NCBI GenBank assembly: GCA_034509755.1
Contig: CM067561.1
Coordinates: forward strand, 6,328,646-6,392,645
Direction of reading: 5' to 3'
DNA from: Anisodus tanguticus
Lineage: Eukaryota > Streptophyta > Magnoliopsida > Solanales > Solanaceae
Length of the DNA: 64,000 nucleotides
The notes under the pieces are model-generated. The model saw only the letters and a program-made list of their open reading frames with translations. It had not been told where the DNA came from and did not search any database. Positions 54,101 through 64,000 of this stretch are shown here, piece by piece (the stretch's first letter is position 1; each line of letters opens with the position of its first letter). A program made the position numbers and the translations under genes.

Positions 54101-56770
54101 GTAATAGTTCGGAGATAAATGATCAGATTTTGAATTGCCTCTTCTAACGATGGACAGGAACTAAAAATTTGGTAAATGTTGCATTGCCTGTCTCAGTTTG
54201 TTTCTCTATATGAATTGAATGGACATACAAAAACTTTCTACCAGTTTTTTCTGGATGTACAATGTTATTCTCTTGAGAAAATGCAGTTTTCTGGTATCCT
54301 GCGGGAACCTTATAAGTCCTTCTCTTTTTGGCTTCATGTAGGTTGCAGTGATTGCGCCAAATGTTCCTGCTATGTATGAAGCTCATTTTGGAATTCCAAT
54401 GGCTGGAGCTGTTTTAAATGCTGTTAATGTTCGTTTAAACGCAGACACAATTTCTTTTCTTTTGGGGCATTGCTCAGCTGCAGTTGTCATGGTGGACCAA
54501 GAATTCTTTCTGTTGGCTGAGGAAGCTTTAAATATTTTAGAAAATAAGAGCAAAGGAAAATCAAATCGACCACTTCTTATAGTTATTGCTGATACAAACT
54601 GTGATTCCACCCCAGTCCAATATGCTTTAGAGAAAGGGGCAGTTGAATATGAGAAATTCTTGGAAACTGGTGATCCAGACTTTCCATGGAAGCCACCGCA
54701 GGATGAGTGGCAAAGTATTGCTCTGGGTTATACTTCTGGTACGACAGCTAGTCCCAAAGGAGTGGTGCTTCATCATCGTGGTGCTTATCTTATGGCTCTA
54801 AGTAATGCCGTTGTTTGGAGTATGAAAGAGGGAGCTGTGTACCTTTGGACTCTACCAATGTTTCACTGCAATGGTTGGTGTTTCACTTGGACACTTGCAG
54901 CAATTTGTGGGACCAACATATGCGTTAGACAGGTGATCCCTTGTTCCTTATCTTGCACGTGGAGATTCCTAATTTCCTATGACGTATTTATGTTACTTAT
55001 AATAGCAAAATCGATCTGCCTTGGTAATGATCATGAAATATCGGTGGACATGTGTTGTTGATAACAAGATACTGAGCTTTGACCTGAAAATTTTGCAATA
55101 GTAATAACAATGAACAGATAGAAGTAATGATTGTCTATTTTCACCACATTGGCCCACTTCTTCAGTTGCCATGAGTATTTTATAGAAGACGCATATCTAG
55201 TGATTTCCTCTTTTGCAGAACCTGTAAGTACAAAGAACTAGGGTTATTCATAAAAAAGGGCAGGAAAACTGAGAGGATAGCATAGGTGGTGATATATCCT
55301 CATAGCGAACAAATTATGGGTGATGATATAAAATGAGATGTAGATAGTATCCTCTTTGAACAATATGAGGAGTTAGATACTTTCACCGCTTTTTTCCTCC
55401 TCTCGACTCTAGTTTCGAAGCACAAATTCAACAAAAGACTATATTAGTCTTCTGATCATACACGACATACAAGTCACCAAACAAGAAGCAATGACATCCT
55501 ATTCTTCAAAGTTCAAACTATAAGGGTTAGAAAATATTATTCAGTGTTTCATCTTGAAATAGGTTAATGAACTAGAAGAATATTAAAGAGAATATCAAAT
55601 TTACTGTCTTAGCAATTTAACAAAGTAACACCTTGTCTACTTCCTAGTTAAGACCCCAAAGATTATTGCATTAGTTGAGGAGTCTGAAAAGTTTGAATAT
55701 ACTAAGAGGAGGGGGCACATGCCTTTTTGGTCTATATCTGAAATGGAGGAAAAGAAGTAGAGGAAAAGATAATGGTTTTGAGGGAGGTCAAATAAATATC
55801 TGCTTTTCTCCCGCTTCTTGTTTTTGGCTCTTGACAAGGTTGCCTTTTGTTTTCTCGAGTGGTCCATATGCAGGTAACCGCAAAGGCTGTTTATTCTGCC
55901 ATAGCTCACCTTGGTGTGACCCATTTCTCTGCTGCACCTGTGGTGCTCAATACCATAGTTAATGCCCCAAAAGAGGAGACCATCCTTCCACTGCCTCGGC
56001 TAGTACATGTAAGCACTGCTGGTGCTTCTCCTCCTCCTTCTATTCTTGCTGCAATGACTCAACGTGGCTTCCGTGTCTTACACACTTATGGCCTTTCTGA
56101 AACCTATGGCCCCTCCACTCTATGCACATGGAAGCCTGAGTGGGATTTACTTCCCACAGATGTCCAAGCGCGTCTAAATGCACGTCAAGGTGTCAGATAT
56201 GTAAGCTTGGAGCATCTGGACGTAGTTAACCCAACGGACATGACACCTGTTCCAGCTGATGGGAAAACGATGGGAGAAATCGTCTTCAGGGGTAATGTTG
56301 TGATGAAAGGCTACCTGAAGAACCCTAAAGCCAATGAAGTTGCTTTTGCGGGAGGCTGGTATCACTCTGGTGATCTTGCTGTAAAACATCCAGACGGGTA
56401 TATAGAAATAAAAGACAGATCAAAAGACATCATCATTTCTGGTGGTGAAAATATAAGTAGTGTTGAGGTTGAGAATATCCTATATCAACACCCAGCAATA
56501 CTGGAGGTCTCTGTTGTTGCAAGGCCTGATGAGCAATGGGGAGAGTCACCTTGTGCATTTGTGACATTAAAGCCTAATGTAAAGGAAACGGATCAGCAAC
56601 AATTGGCAGATGATATTATGAAATTCAGTCGATCAAAGATGCCTAAGTACTGGGTTCCAAAGTCAGTGTTTTTCGGACCATTGCCAAAGACAGCTACAGG
56701 GAAAATACAGAAGCACTTGTTAAGGGCAAAGGCAAAGGAGATGGTATCAGTGAAGAAGAGTAGATTGTAA
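50976..56770 (+). CDS. AAE7: Peroxisomal acyl-activating enzyme, AAE7/ACN1-like
   Basis: Exons 50976-51191, 54342-54932 and 55874-56770, all phase 0, give 567 residues with no stop, the usual length of the family. Such enzymes adenylate a carboxylic acid with ATP and transfer it to CoA; AAE7/ACN1 of Arabidopsis uses acetate and butyrate in peroxisomes. Seen here: AMP-binding signature YTSGTTASPKG (residues 202-212), TYGLSETYGP (340-349), GWYHSGD (430-436), DRSKD (450-454) and catalytic Lys546 in PKTATGKIQK. The C-terminus is SRL, a type 1 peroxisomal signal. The start is set by the NYTALTPLWFLERAA block typical of this subgroup. A MITE lies one base past the intron 1 donor dinucleotide, and a TS-type SINE piece is in intron 1. 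Substrate is inferred; a branched or aromatic acid is possible, 4-coumarate is unlikely. Confidence 0.92.
51195..51427. mobile_element. Stowaway-type MITE at the intron 1 donor site
   Basis: 233 bp. Left end CTCCCTCCGTCCCATATTA; reverse complement of the right end CTCCCTCTTTCCCATATTA. TA duplicates at 51193-51194 and 51428-51429. The left TA supplies the T of the donor GT at 51192-51193, so intron bases from +4 on are MITE. Without it the donor would read ACG/GTATCT. Confidence 0.92.
51430..54341 (+). other. Rest of AAE intron 1
   Basis: About 2.9 kb of non-coding sequence with a poly-G run near 52211 and the TS SINE piece at 52708-52798. No further exon fits: the 125-codon frame at 52682-53059 covers the SINE and has no family features. 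Confidence 0.6.
52708..52798 (+). mobile_element. TS-type SINE, 3' fragment
   Basis: GGTAGGGGTAAGGTCTGCGT, then ACACTCTACCCTCCCCAG and CCCACTTTGTGGAATTACAC, ending in GTTGTTGTATACTTGTTGTT. This is the 3' part of the tobacco TS SINE type, which ends in TTG repeats. The tRNA-like head is missing. Confidence 0.75.
54342..54932 (+). CDS. AAE7: AAE gene exon 2
   Basis: 197 codons, VAVIAPNVPAMYEAHFG to NICVRQ, including the ATP-binding YTSGTT loop. Acceptor CATGTAG, donor CAG/GTGATC. The open frame past 54932 is intron. Confidence 0.93.
55874..56770 (+). CDS. AAE7: AAE gene exon 3
   Basis: 298 codons and TAA, from VTAKAVYSAIAH to KKSRL. Acceptor ATATGCAG. Holds the second half of the adenylating domain and the mobile C-terminal domain. 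Confidence 0.93.
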   Translation, partial: VTAKAVYSAIAHLGVTHFSAAPVVLNTIVNAPKEETILPLPRLVHVSTAGASPPPSILAAMTQRGFRVLHTYGLSETYGPSTLCTWKPEWDLLPTDVQARLNARQGVRYVSLEHLDVVNPTDMTPVPADGKTMGEIVFRGNVVMKGYLKNPKANEVAFAGGWYHSGDLAVKHPDGYIEIKDRSKDIIISGGENISSVEVENILYQHPAILEVSVVARPDEQWGESPCAFVTLKPNVKETDQQQLADDIMKFSRSKMPKYWVPKSVFFGPLPKTATGKIQKHLLRAKAKEMVSVKKSRL

Positions 56771-57177
56771 TTTGTAAATGTAACACGATTGACTGGTTGT
56801 CTGATTTGTCTTTGTAACTCTAAAATGTCTACTGTTTTAAGTGCTCGGTTTATGCATCTGTGTGTATCTTGATCCTCCTAGCAGACAAGTAAGGTTATGT
56901 TTCAGAATTTTGCTAGATAATCATGGAAGGAACTATGCAAGTTTTTCTTATCATGAACTATTGGTGTTCATTGTATTTTTCAAGTTGAGTGGGAAATTTC
57001 ATCTTGATATCTGGTTAAAATCCTGTTCTTTCCAGGTAGTAGACAATAGTAATTCACTATGCTTTCAGTAGTTGATTCTTATGAAACAGCATCTTTGATT
57101 GTTGACATCTTCCATCTTAATAATTTAGTTTTTCTCAAAACACTTGAGATTGATAGAAGTGCATGCATATTTGTTCT
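56771..57177 (+). other. 3' flank of the AAE gene
   Basis: Contains the presumed 3' UTR. The 76-codon frame at 56841-57071 is unlike any known family. No clear poly(A) signal could be chosen. Confidence 0.4.
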
Positions 57178-57480
57178 ACAGTCAAACCTTTCTATAATTG
57201 TCATTCATTATAACAACATTTCACTATAATAGTATGATTTTCTTCGAAGCCAATTTTTCATTTTTTTACTTCTTTATAACAACTTTCTACCTATAACAAC
57301 AATGACATTCATTATAGCGGTACACTTCTTATAAAATCCTCTCTATAACAGTCATACTCAAATATTGTGTAATAATATTTTGCAAATTCATATTATGTGA
57401 CTTAGAGTGAATAAAAGAAGTAAGCGTTTTTTTTAAACTGGTAATTCTCTCTCTATAGCAGTCAAACCTTTCTATAAGGA
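57178..57480. mobile_element. MITE-like repeat (CAGTCAAACCTTTCTATAA type)
   Basis: CAGTCAAACCTTTCTATAA occurs at both ends (near 57180 and 57456) as a direct repeat, and many TATAACAAC words lie between. I know this arrangement as a dispersed Solanaceae repeat, class uncertain. No coding capacity. Confidence 0.5.
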
Positions 57481-57559
57481 CATGCCGGAAACCTTCAAGC
57501 ATGTTACAACAGAAACATAAAGGCGGCATCAAATATACTTATAGGGATTTTAATAAATC

Positions 57560-57830
57560 TATAAGATGATCTATACCTTCTAATCTTTTCTCTTTACACT
57601 AAAAATAGAAAGATGCTATACAATTCCATTTAACTTTCTGAATGGAATTGGATCTATCTTCAAAACATCTCACATTCCTCTCCCTCCACACTGTCTACCA
57701 AATGCAATGTGGTATTATCCTCCACCATTTCTTCTGACTTTTATTACCTCCCCTCTTCATCCAACAACTGAGCATATCTGTAGTGTGTTCAGGCATAGAC
57801 CAATTTGTCTTTGTTATGTTGAGAACTAAG
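57560..57830 (-). pseudogene. L1-type LINE, extreme 3' end
   Basis: The minus strand reads NWSMPEHTTDMLSCWMKRGG, then KKWWRIIPHCIWWTVWRERN, RCFEDRSNSIQKVKWNCI and FYFWCKE. This is the typical C-terminus of plant LINE ORF2 after the zinc-finger block. 5'-truncated. Confidence 0.75.
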
Positions 57831-57854
57831 GACCACAATTGTGTAGTAAGAGTT

Positions 57855-60337
57855 ACGTAACGACCTGTTAGGCCGTTTTGAGTTCTAGGTCCTTTTTTCT
57901 TAAATGACCCTCCTTATAGCTTTATAATGATGTTTTGACATGTGGGGATGGGTGACACGATTACGGAGGCAATTGGGTGAGTATCAGAGAAGAAATAGTA
58001 AATTTTGATAATTCTTAAGTTAAGAAATAGAAATGGTTGACAAAAATCCACATCGCGGGTTAACGAACCCGTCTGCAAATTTGGACAGTTCCATTAGGTT
58101 TAGAATGTGATTTTTGACTTAGTTGAATGGTTGAGACGGATCCCGAGAGGCTAAGGTGTGTTTTGGACTCTTGGTTGAGAAATAAGTTAAAGTGATGAAT
58201 TTTATCTGACCGCAGTAACATCGGGTTAAGACGATCTTGTATTGGCATTTTGAGTGCGTGAACAAGTTCATAGCATGTTTTATGACTGAAATACATATTT
58301 GATTGGTGTCGGGAAGGTCCCGGATGAGTTTCAGGTGTTGATTTATTTGGTGTCTAGTTGCTGATGTCCTTCATTGCAATCGCGTGGCATGGGTTGCAAT
58401 CGCAAGACCTGAGAGTTCGGTCATCGCGATCGCGATGCCTTGTGCTGCGGTCACAAAGAGTAGTTGTCTAGGAGCCCACGATCGCGAAGGTGGGTCCCAG
58501 GATCGTGAAGAAGAGTGTATCTGGACAGAAAATAAAATCTCCAATTCGAACTTAGACATCTTATTTCATATCTTAAGCTAGAGACCTCGATTTTTGGAGA
58601 TTTGTAAGATCAAGATTCGTCACGGGGATAAGATTCTAACCTCCCTTTTATTAATTTACCTTGAATTCTTGCGGAATTTCATCATTAAAGTCATGATTTG
58701 GATTGTAAAATTAAAATTTTATGCCCTAAGTTGAAATTATAAAATTATTCGAATTGAAAGTCGGATTTGAGTCATTTTTGGAATATCGACTCTGTGGGTT
58801 ATGGATAAATTGATTTTTGGTAAAATTACAATTTTGCCAGGGCTTGGGATTACCTTTTTGCGTGACTTTTGAGTTCAGAATTGTAGTATAACAATATGAG
58901 TGTTTACAGACTCGTATGCTTATATAGATTTCATATTTAAACAGACTGGGATCACTCGAAAGCTTTACGAAAGGGCGAGACTTTATTGTGATCGTTGGAT
59001 TTTGAAATCAGGCAAGTTGAGACCTTACTTGACTTTATTTAAAGCGTGTGGTTGGTAAATTAAATAATAAAAATGGTGTAATGGTAATAAAGGGGATCCG
59101 TACTTTTGAGGTGACAAGCACTCATACGGGTACTGGTGCCATGATTTGGGAATCAATATCATATTCAAGTCGTTTATTTCTGTGGTCAATATGCCAAATA
59201 TGTGGCCACTAACGGGTAGTTGATAATGACTAATTGATTGTAATTTGAGATACGATCCCCTTACTTGATTATTTATATGATATTTCGATATCTTAACTTG
59301 TTAATTGTGTGTTTTAATCACTCTGAAATACTCGTTTAATGATGAAAAAAAAAATTAAGGTTGAGCTTTTACTTTATAGCCTTGTTACTTATCTTGTGTG
59401 CATGTCATATTTATGCTTTCTGATGGTATCTCATGCATATTACACTTGAGGATACATATGTGATGTCTGATGGAAAATGATTCCGGATGGAGTGATGCGG
59501 ATGATAACAGAATATGGGCTAAGTATTGAGATTGAGAGCCTAAATGGCTGAGAACCGATGGAAAATGGTTTCAGGTGGTGTATGAACCTTGCGAGTCCCC
59601 CACGAGTCACATATTTCATATTATAGAACGTGTGTATACCGGTGATGGAAGGCATTTGCATTACATATCATATCATTTTATTGATTCCTTACTGGTGGAC
59701 TTACTTGAAGGATTGATCATAATGTACTTATCTGACTCGATTGATTACTTGACTATTTGTTAATTGAGCGATTTTTCTATATTCACATGTTGGATTACAA
59801 ATATGCCAAATGAACTAATATTCGATAAGTGTGGGAGTAAGCATTCAGAAGACCAACCATCGTCATTATTTTTAATTTAGGGTCCGTTAATAATGTTGCT
59901 AAGTACACGTTGATTTTCCGTACTCACTCTACACTTGTTGTACCCTTTTGTGCAAGTTCTGTTCCGAGCACTAGTAGTGGCCGAGTTGTCACCGGTCATT
60001 GAGGAGTTGCTATTGGAGTTATCAGGGTGAGCTGTTGGCTATTTCGCGGTAGTGGACTCCATCTCTACCTTACTTATGTCTTTACTTTTTGGACAACTTT
60101 GTAGACTTTCAGACTTGTACTCCGTATTAGTAGCTCTTGTACTTATGACTCCAGATTTTGGGAGATGTATGACTTAGCTTCCGTATATTTGAGTTATGAG
60201 ACGGCTTTATTGACTTATGCCTTGTTCTTATTTTATTTCCGCTTAATAATTGGCTAAACGACTTATAAATTGATTTAGGTTTGCCCACGGGTTAAGATAG
60301 GTTCCTTCACTGCTATCTTAATTTTTGGATCGTGACA
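57855..60337 (+). repeat. Long gypsy-type LTR (solo or fragment)
   Basis: About 2.5 kb, starting CGTAACGACCTGTTAGGCC (TG mutated to CG) and ending TTTTTGGATCGTGACA. It contains GACATGTGGGGATGGGTG near 57938, AGACCTCGATTTTTGGAG near 58580, TACTCACTCTACACTTGTTG near 59921 and GGCTAAACGACTTATAAATTG near 60253. These are hallmarks of a large Ty3/gypsy LTR family of Solanaceae. The start resembles the LTR at 63906. No target duplication found; the left edge is uncertain by a few bases. Confidence 0.6.
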
Positions 60338-60962
60338 AACTAGTAAAAGAAATAAAGGTATAAGAAGAATAAACAGTAATTCTTGATATTTCGGGACAAA
60401 TTTTCTCGACATTTAACCTTACCCTTTAGTAAATATGTTGCAAAGACTTGATTTTTCTTCCTATGATGGACTGACAATTGATGATTATTACATTTACCGT
60501 GATAAATGCGTTGCTTTTGCATGTTCCCATGTGATCGATCAACGTGTTAAAGGTTCTGGGTGATGATTTAAATGATTTCTCGTATAAAGATTGTATAATT
60601 GTAAAGACTTTGTGTCTTTTGGATTATTTTAGTTTCAATTTTTCATTAAGAATCTTCATACACCTCCCTTCGAAAAAGAACTCCCGTGGTTCTGTACAAA
60701 GATTCATAGGACCTTTACACAAACAACCTTGGCTTTCTGTAAAGTTTAACTTGCTCCTGCTATTTACTAGTATGAAGTTTTAAACTAAGGTTAATTCTCT
60801 CTGACTTGGAATTTTGCTTACGACATACAAGTGTATGATAGATGGGATGAGCCAAATATATAATGTCACTTTACTCTAGTAACTTCTTTTGTTTTGCGGG
60901 CTTTAGATAGATAAAGAAAGAGCAAATGACCAAAGTTGCTTATGTAGCTTTTTTTTATTTCT
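60338..60962. other. No gene recognised
   Basis: AT-rich. Frames at 60340-60522 (minus) and 60544-60783 (plus) have no family features. Confidence 0.45.
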
Positions 60963-61140
60963 CCCCGGTACCAACATTGGAGCCCGACTGCTCGATTATA
61001 TTCAGATTCGTGTCGCATAGGGTTCATTCGGGGAAAACGCTTCCTACCAAAGATTTTTCTTTACTAAGGGCTCGAACTCGAAACCTTTTGTTAAGGGAGG
61101 AGTGTTGGACTTATACATGTCAGTCTGAATTAGCCAAGGC
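60963..61140 (-). mobile_element. tRNA-derived SINE remnant
   Basis: Contains TTGGAGCCCGACT, CAGATTCGTGTCGCATAGGG, TTCGGGG, CTACCAAAGATTTTTCT and GGGCTCGAACTCGAAACC. The last, reversed, is GGTTTCGAGTTCGAGCCC, a Pol III box B. The order matches a Solanaceae SINE family I recognise but cannot name with certainty. The open frame over it is chance. Confidence 0.6.
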
Positions 61141-61692
61141 AAACATGCGCATCACTTTATTTGTATCGGGTCAAGCCCAATGCTTGTACCCAACTTTGTA
61201 ATTAATTGTGTTTTGGATAGGGGAACTTACACAAATACTAGTAAATTTACAGAACTTACAACAATTTTTTTAATTTACAGAATTTACAAAATACACCCTA
61301 TAAATGATAAAAGGAAAAATCTTTAGATATGATCAATTTTGTATAAATATGTTAATAAATTTATACATGTTATATTTTTTCATTAATTCGTCCCTACAAT
61401 TACAAATTCTCCTTTCCTACCTATCATTAAGGGAACATTATCTCATACCATATGATATTATACCATGAATCAAGAATGTTGCTATTAATAAAAGGCTAAA
61501 ATTAAGGAGTTTAAAAAATTAGTGATAACAAAATTAAATATGTATCAAAACACATTAAATACTTTTCTAACAATTTTCAACTAGCATTTTAATCAATAAA
61601 CAAGTATATTATTATTTATATGATATATATTATACTACAATTCTTTGAACAAGTATATATAGTATTGTACTTCTATATAATGTATATTTCAC

Positions 61693-61738
<46 letters not shown>

Positions 61739-62348
61739 TATACCCTATACCATATCATTTCATGTACTTTTCTTAATATTAATAAATTTAAATAATTTTT
61801 GTAGTCACAAGGAAAAAATTGCATCAGTCATCAAGTGAAAATAAAAAAAAAGAATAATAAAGAGGAGGAAACGAAAGAAAAAAATATTTTTAAAATGGTA
61901 GATGGAGTATGAGATGTAAAGTTTATTTTTGTTTTGTTTATTTGAAAAATTACATTCTCTCACTCCCTTTTCATACATTTTTTGGAGGGGGGTGGGGGAT
62001 GATTTTGAAAGAAAAAGAAAGTAAAAAGTGGACATGCATTAATGGTAGTAACTCCTAAAATTAAGTATTATAGATATTTTAGGAATGTATAAGTTGTATT
62101 TTTATTATTAAAAAGTTAAATTTTGAATAAGTTGTATTTATGTAATTTTTAAAAAGTAGATGTAATCTTTTTAATTACCATTTTAAAAAGATGTATTTGT
62201 GTGACTTTTCCTTTTGGGATATATTCATTATTGTTTTGAACATTTCAGATCCTAGATGAAATAAAATTCTCTCTTCCCTCCCCTTTCTGAATCCTAGTTT
62301 TCTCATTCACAATTTCCTCTTCTCATCATGTGATTTTCGCTATTTACA
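61141..62348 (+). other. AT-rich stretch, probably ending in a copia 5' LTR
   Basis: The right part ends ...TTCGCTATTTACA directly before a primer binding site, so some of it should be a copia 5' LTR, but I cannot fix its start. The left part is AT-rich without a gene. Confidence 0.4.
61696..61736. repeat. (TA)n microsatellite
   Basis: An uninterrupted run of about twenty TA units. Expected to be highly variable in length. Confidence 0.9.
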
Positions 62349-62359
62349 TGGTATCAGAG
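62349..62359 (+). other. tRNA-iMet primer binding site
   Basis: TGGTATCAGAG directly after a CA-ending LTR edge. Canonical copia-type site. Confidence 0.7.
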
Positions 62360-62657
62360 TGAGTTGATTGAACTCGTCCCGTTCTTCTCTAACAAATGAT
62401 TTTCGCTCATACGGTTTTAATTTGAAGTATTTCTAGTTAAACGTTCTTATTTGGTTCGCGATTTGAAGTTTGAAATTTGAGGTTAGCGATTTGCTATGAA
62501 ATCGGTGTTATCAAGGTTGTACCTCTTTCGGTTGCAAAGAGGAGTGGTATTTTCATCCTTTCACTTGACAATTTTTTTGTTTACTTCATATCGATTAACT
62601 AGGGTTTCTTCGATTGTTGTATTGCGATTCATTTTCTTATATTGTATCTGTTGATTG

Positions 62658-62780
62658 ATGGCAACAACAGAGAACACTCAAAACCCTCTCAATATTGGTA
62701 CTATGACTCCTATTATGCCTACTGCCTCTTCTCGTGTCCTCTTTCATCCTGATGACTACACACACTTGTGCCATACGTAG
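62658..62780 (+). pseudogene. copia gag N-terminal remnant
   Basis: About 300 bases after the primer site, 40 codons from MATTENTQNP to HPDDYTHLCHT end in TAG. A Ser/Thr/Pro-rich start and a FHPDD-like block (compare the HPSDNPG of copia gags) fit a gag N-terminus. What follows is not copia, so the element is broken here. Confidence 0.45.
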
Positions 62781-63905
62781 AGTTCACAGGGTTCTATCAG
62801 ATTCACGTATCGAGCGAAAGTTGAGAAACATGAAGATTTCAATCATAAGGTATAGTTATTCGGTACTAAGTTGATAATGTGGATAGAATTCAACTTTTGG
62901 AGTCAGTTTGGGTGACTATAGATAATTTGGAAATCAAGCATTTATTTTCGGGTAAGAATTATTCAGTTAGGGCCGGGTGGCCTATGTGTATATTGCCTCG
63001 AGTATTTATAGCATTAAACCACCGATAAGGGTTTGATGGATTTCAACTCGAAATTGAGGTATGACGGTGTTACCGGGTCTGATTGATATTTTGCAAGTAG
63101 GACGGATGATACTTTTCTAATGACAACGATTCAAACAGATACTTGGCGACGTATTGCAGAGGTACAAGTGGTTATGTGAAGTCTTAGAGTGATCAGTTGA
63201 TTTTCGAAGGATTTGGCACAACAAGGTAATCAGTAGGTATGTTTATAGTTTGGTGATTTGGAAGCTTGAGAAGATTTGGGCAATGAGTTTTGACTAAGGG
63301 ATTTCGACTTCGGGGTACATAACTAATGAGACTCGGATTAGCATAATTGGCCTTGGATCAGATCAGTTTTGAATGAAATTACTTAGAATTGTGTCAGATA
63401 AAGAAAGGGCCCTGTATGGCGAAAGGAAGCCATTATTTGGGCTTGTGGAGTGTGTCTATGTGCTTATAAGGAATCTTGGTGTGAAGGATGACATTGATAG
63501 TTGAGAGGGAAGACAAGTACAAATAGACTATCTTATCGGTACAGGTGGGGCAATGGTTTGTGGCTTCAACTAAAGGATAATGGTGATTATTGTGATAATA
63601 ATGAATTCAATCGAACGTGTATAGAGGTATGGTTATAATCAAATCAGAGAATTCGAACGGAGTCAGTTCTTACATTTGAGGATCAACTGTGAAGGAAATT
63701 TTGGGTATGGAGGAATGGAGATTTGAGTCGTTGAGCCAAGTTAACGACAGTTTGACTGATACAGTGAATAAGCGGTACTGTCGGTATATATTTCTTGCCT
63801 GTTGAGGCTTTCATGAGGTTATGATAGGGATTTCTTGGTTACTCGTCGGCTTACGCACTTTTCTTCTTCCGTTCGAGGACGAACGTTTGTTTAATTAGTA
63901 TCTGA
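62781..63905 (+). other. Non-coding tail resembling a gypsy-element 3' region
   Basis: No open frame. It ends cgttcgaggacgaacgtttg just before an LTR start, the usual pol end of Solanaceae gypsy elements with TGTAACGAC-type LTRs. The join between the copia gag remnant and this tail lies near 62780. Confidence 0.4.
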
Positions 63906-64000
63906 TGTAACGACACATTTGGCCATTTAGGCTTTTTACCCTTTTACCCCTGTTGAGCTTTCCCCTAGCATCGTTAGAGTATCTTTGACTTGCGGGGATG
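63906..64000 (+). repeat. Start of a gypsy-type LTR, cut by the window edge
   Basis: TGTAACGACACATTTGGCCAT to GACTTGCGGGGATG. It aligns with the first ~100 bases of the LTR at 57855. It continues past the window. Confidence 0.6.

Noticed and set aside
54933..55061. Extension of AAE exon 2 into the following open frame
   Set aside because: The protein continues correctly at 55874 after a GT-AG intron; the extra residues have no family match.
50976..56770. Identification as 4-coumarate-CoA ligase
   Set aside because: The N-terminal NYTALTPLWFLERAA block, GLSETYGP context and C-terminal SRL fit the acetate/butyrate-type acyl-activating enzymes instead.

Overview
This is a eukaryotic nuclear window from a dicot plant, most likely a member of the Solanaceae. 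The evidence is spliced genes with plant-type exons, Stowaway-type MITEs, remnants resembling the Au and TS SINE families, L1-type LINE tails, and many Ty1/copia LTR elements of types common in Solanaceae genomes. Family names come from sequence recognition only; no database search was run.

Only two host genes are supported. (1) On the minus strand, at 37162-20341, five small coding exons encode a 92-residue endosulfine/ARPP-19 family protein. The gene is stretched to about 17 kb because introns 1 and 3 are filled with retrotransposons, all lying antisense to it. Intron 2 has a GC-AG border. (2) On the plus strand, at 50976-56770, three exons encode a 567-residue acyl-activating enzyme of the AAE7/ACN1 type (acetate/butyrate-CoA ligase) with a C-terminal SRL peroxisomal signal. 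A Stowaway-type MITE sits immediately inside its first 5' splice site, and a fold-back element occupies its upstream region.

Layout: 1-2450, MITE and old repeats; 2453-6803, decayed copia element A (+); 8808-15299, copia element E (-) with both LTRs and TSD TATCT; 15858-17278, a lone LTR with a tRNA-type primer site (-); 17750-19060, LINE tail (-); 20341-37420, endosulfine gene containing copia element F (20899-27421, TSD GGTTT), an Au-type SINE, copia element B (28655-33706, TSD ATTTG) and the aberrant LTR insertion G (34207-35749, TSD ATTGT); 38358-43586, copia element H (TSD TTATT); 45555-49740, decayed copia element D (-); 50030-50802, fold-back element; 50976-56770, acyl-activating enzyme gene; 57178-64000, MITE, LINE tail, long gypsy-type LTR, SINE remnant, a copia leader, and the start of another gypsy-type LTR at the window edge.

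Elements A, B and D form one group, with an integrase-RT linker built from palindromic Pro/Ala/Gly codons. Elements E, F and H form a second group (F-type LTRs also in G). E has near-complete pol, while F and H are deleted derivatives sharing its 3' region. The most interesting signal is in this second group. Directly after the 5' LTR, where a tRNA primer site should be, each element has a 13-14 nt segment complementary to its own LTR, and two positions covary between families. This suggests self-priming or a conserved leader structure. Element G carries an inverted LTR end that stops next to the same site.
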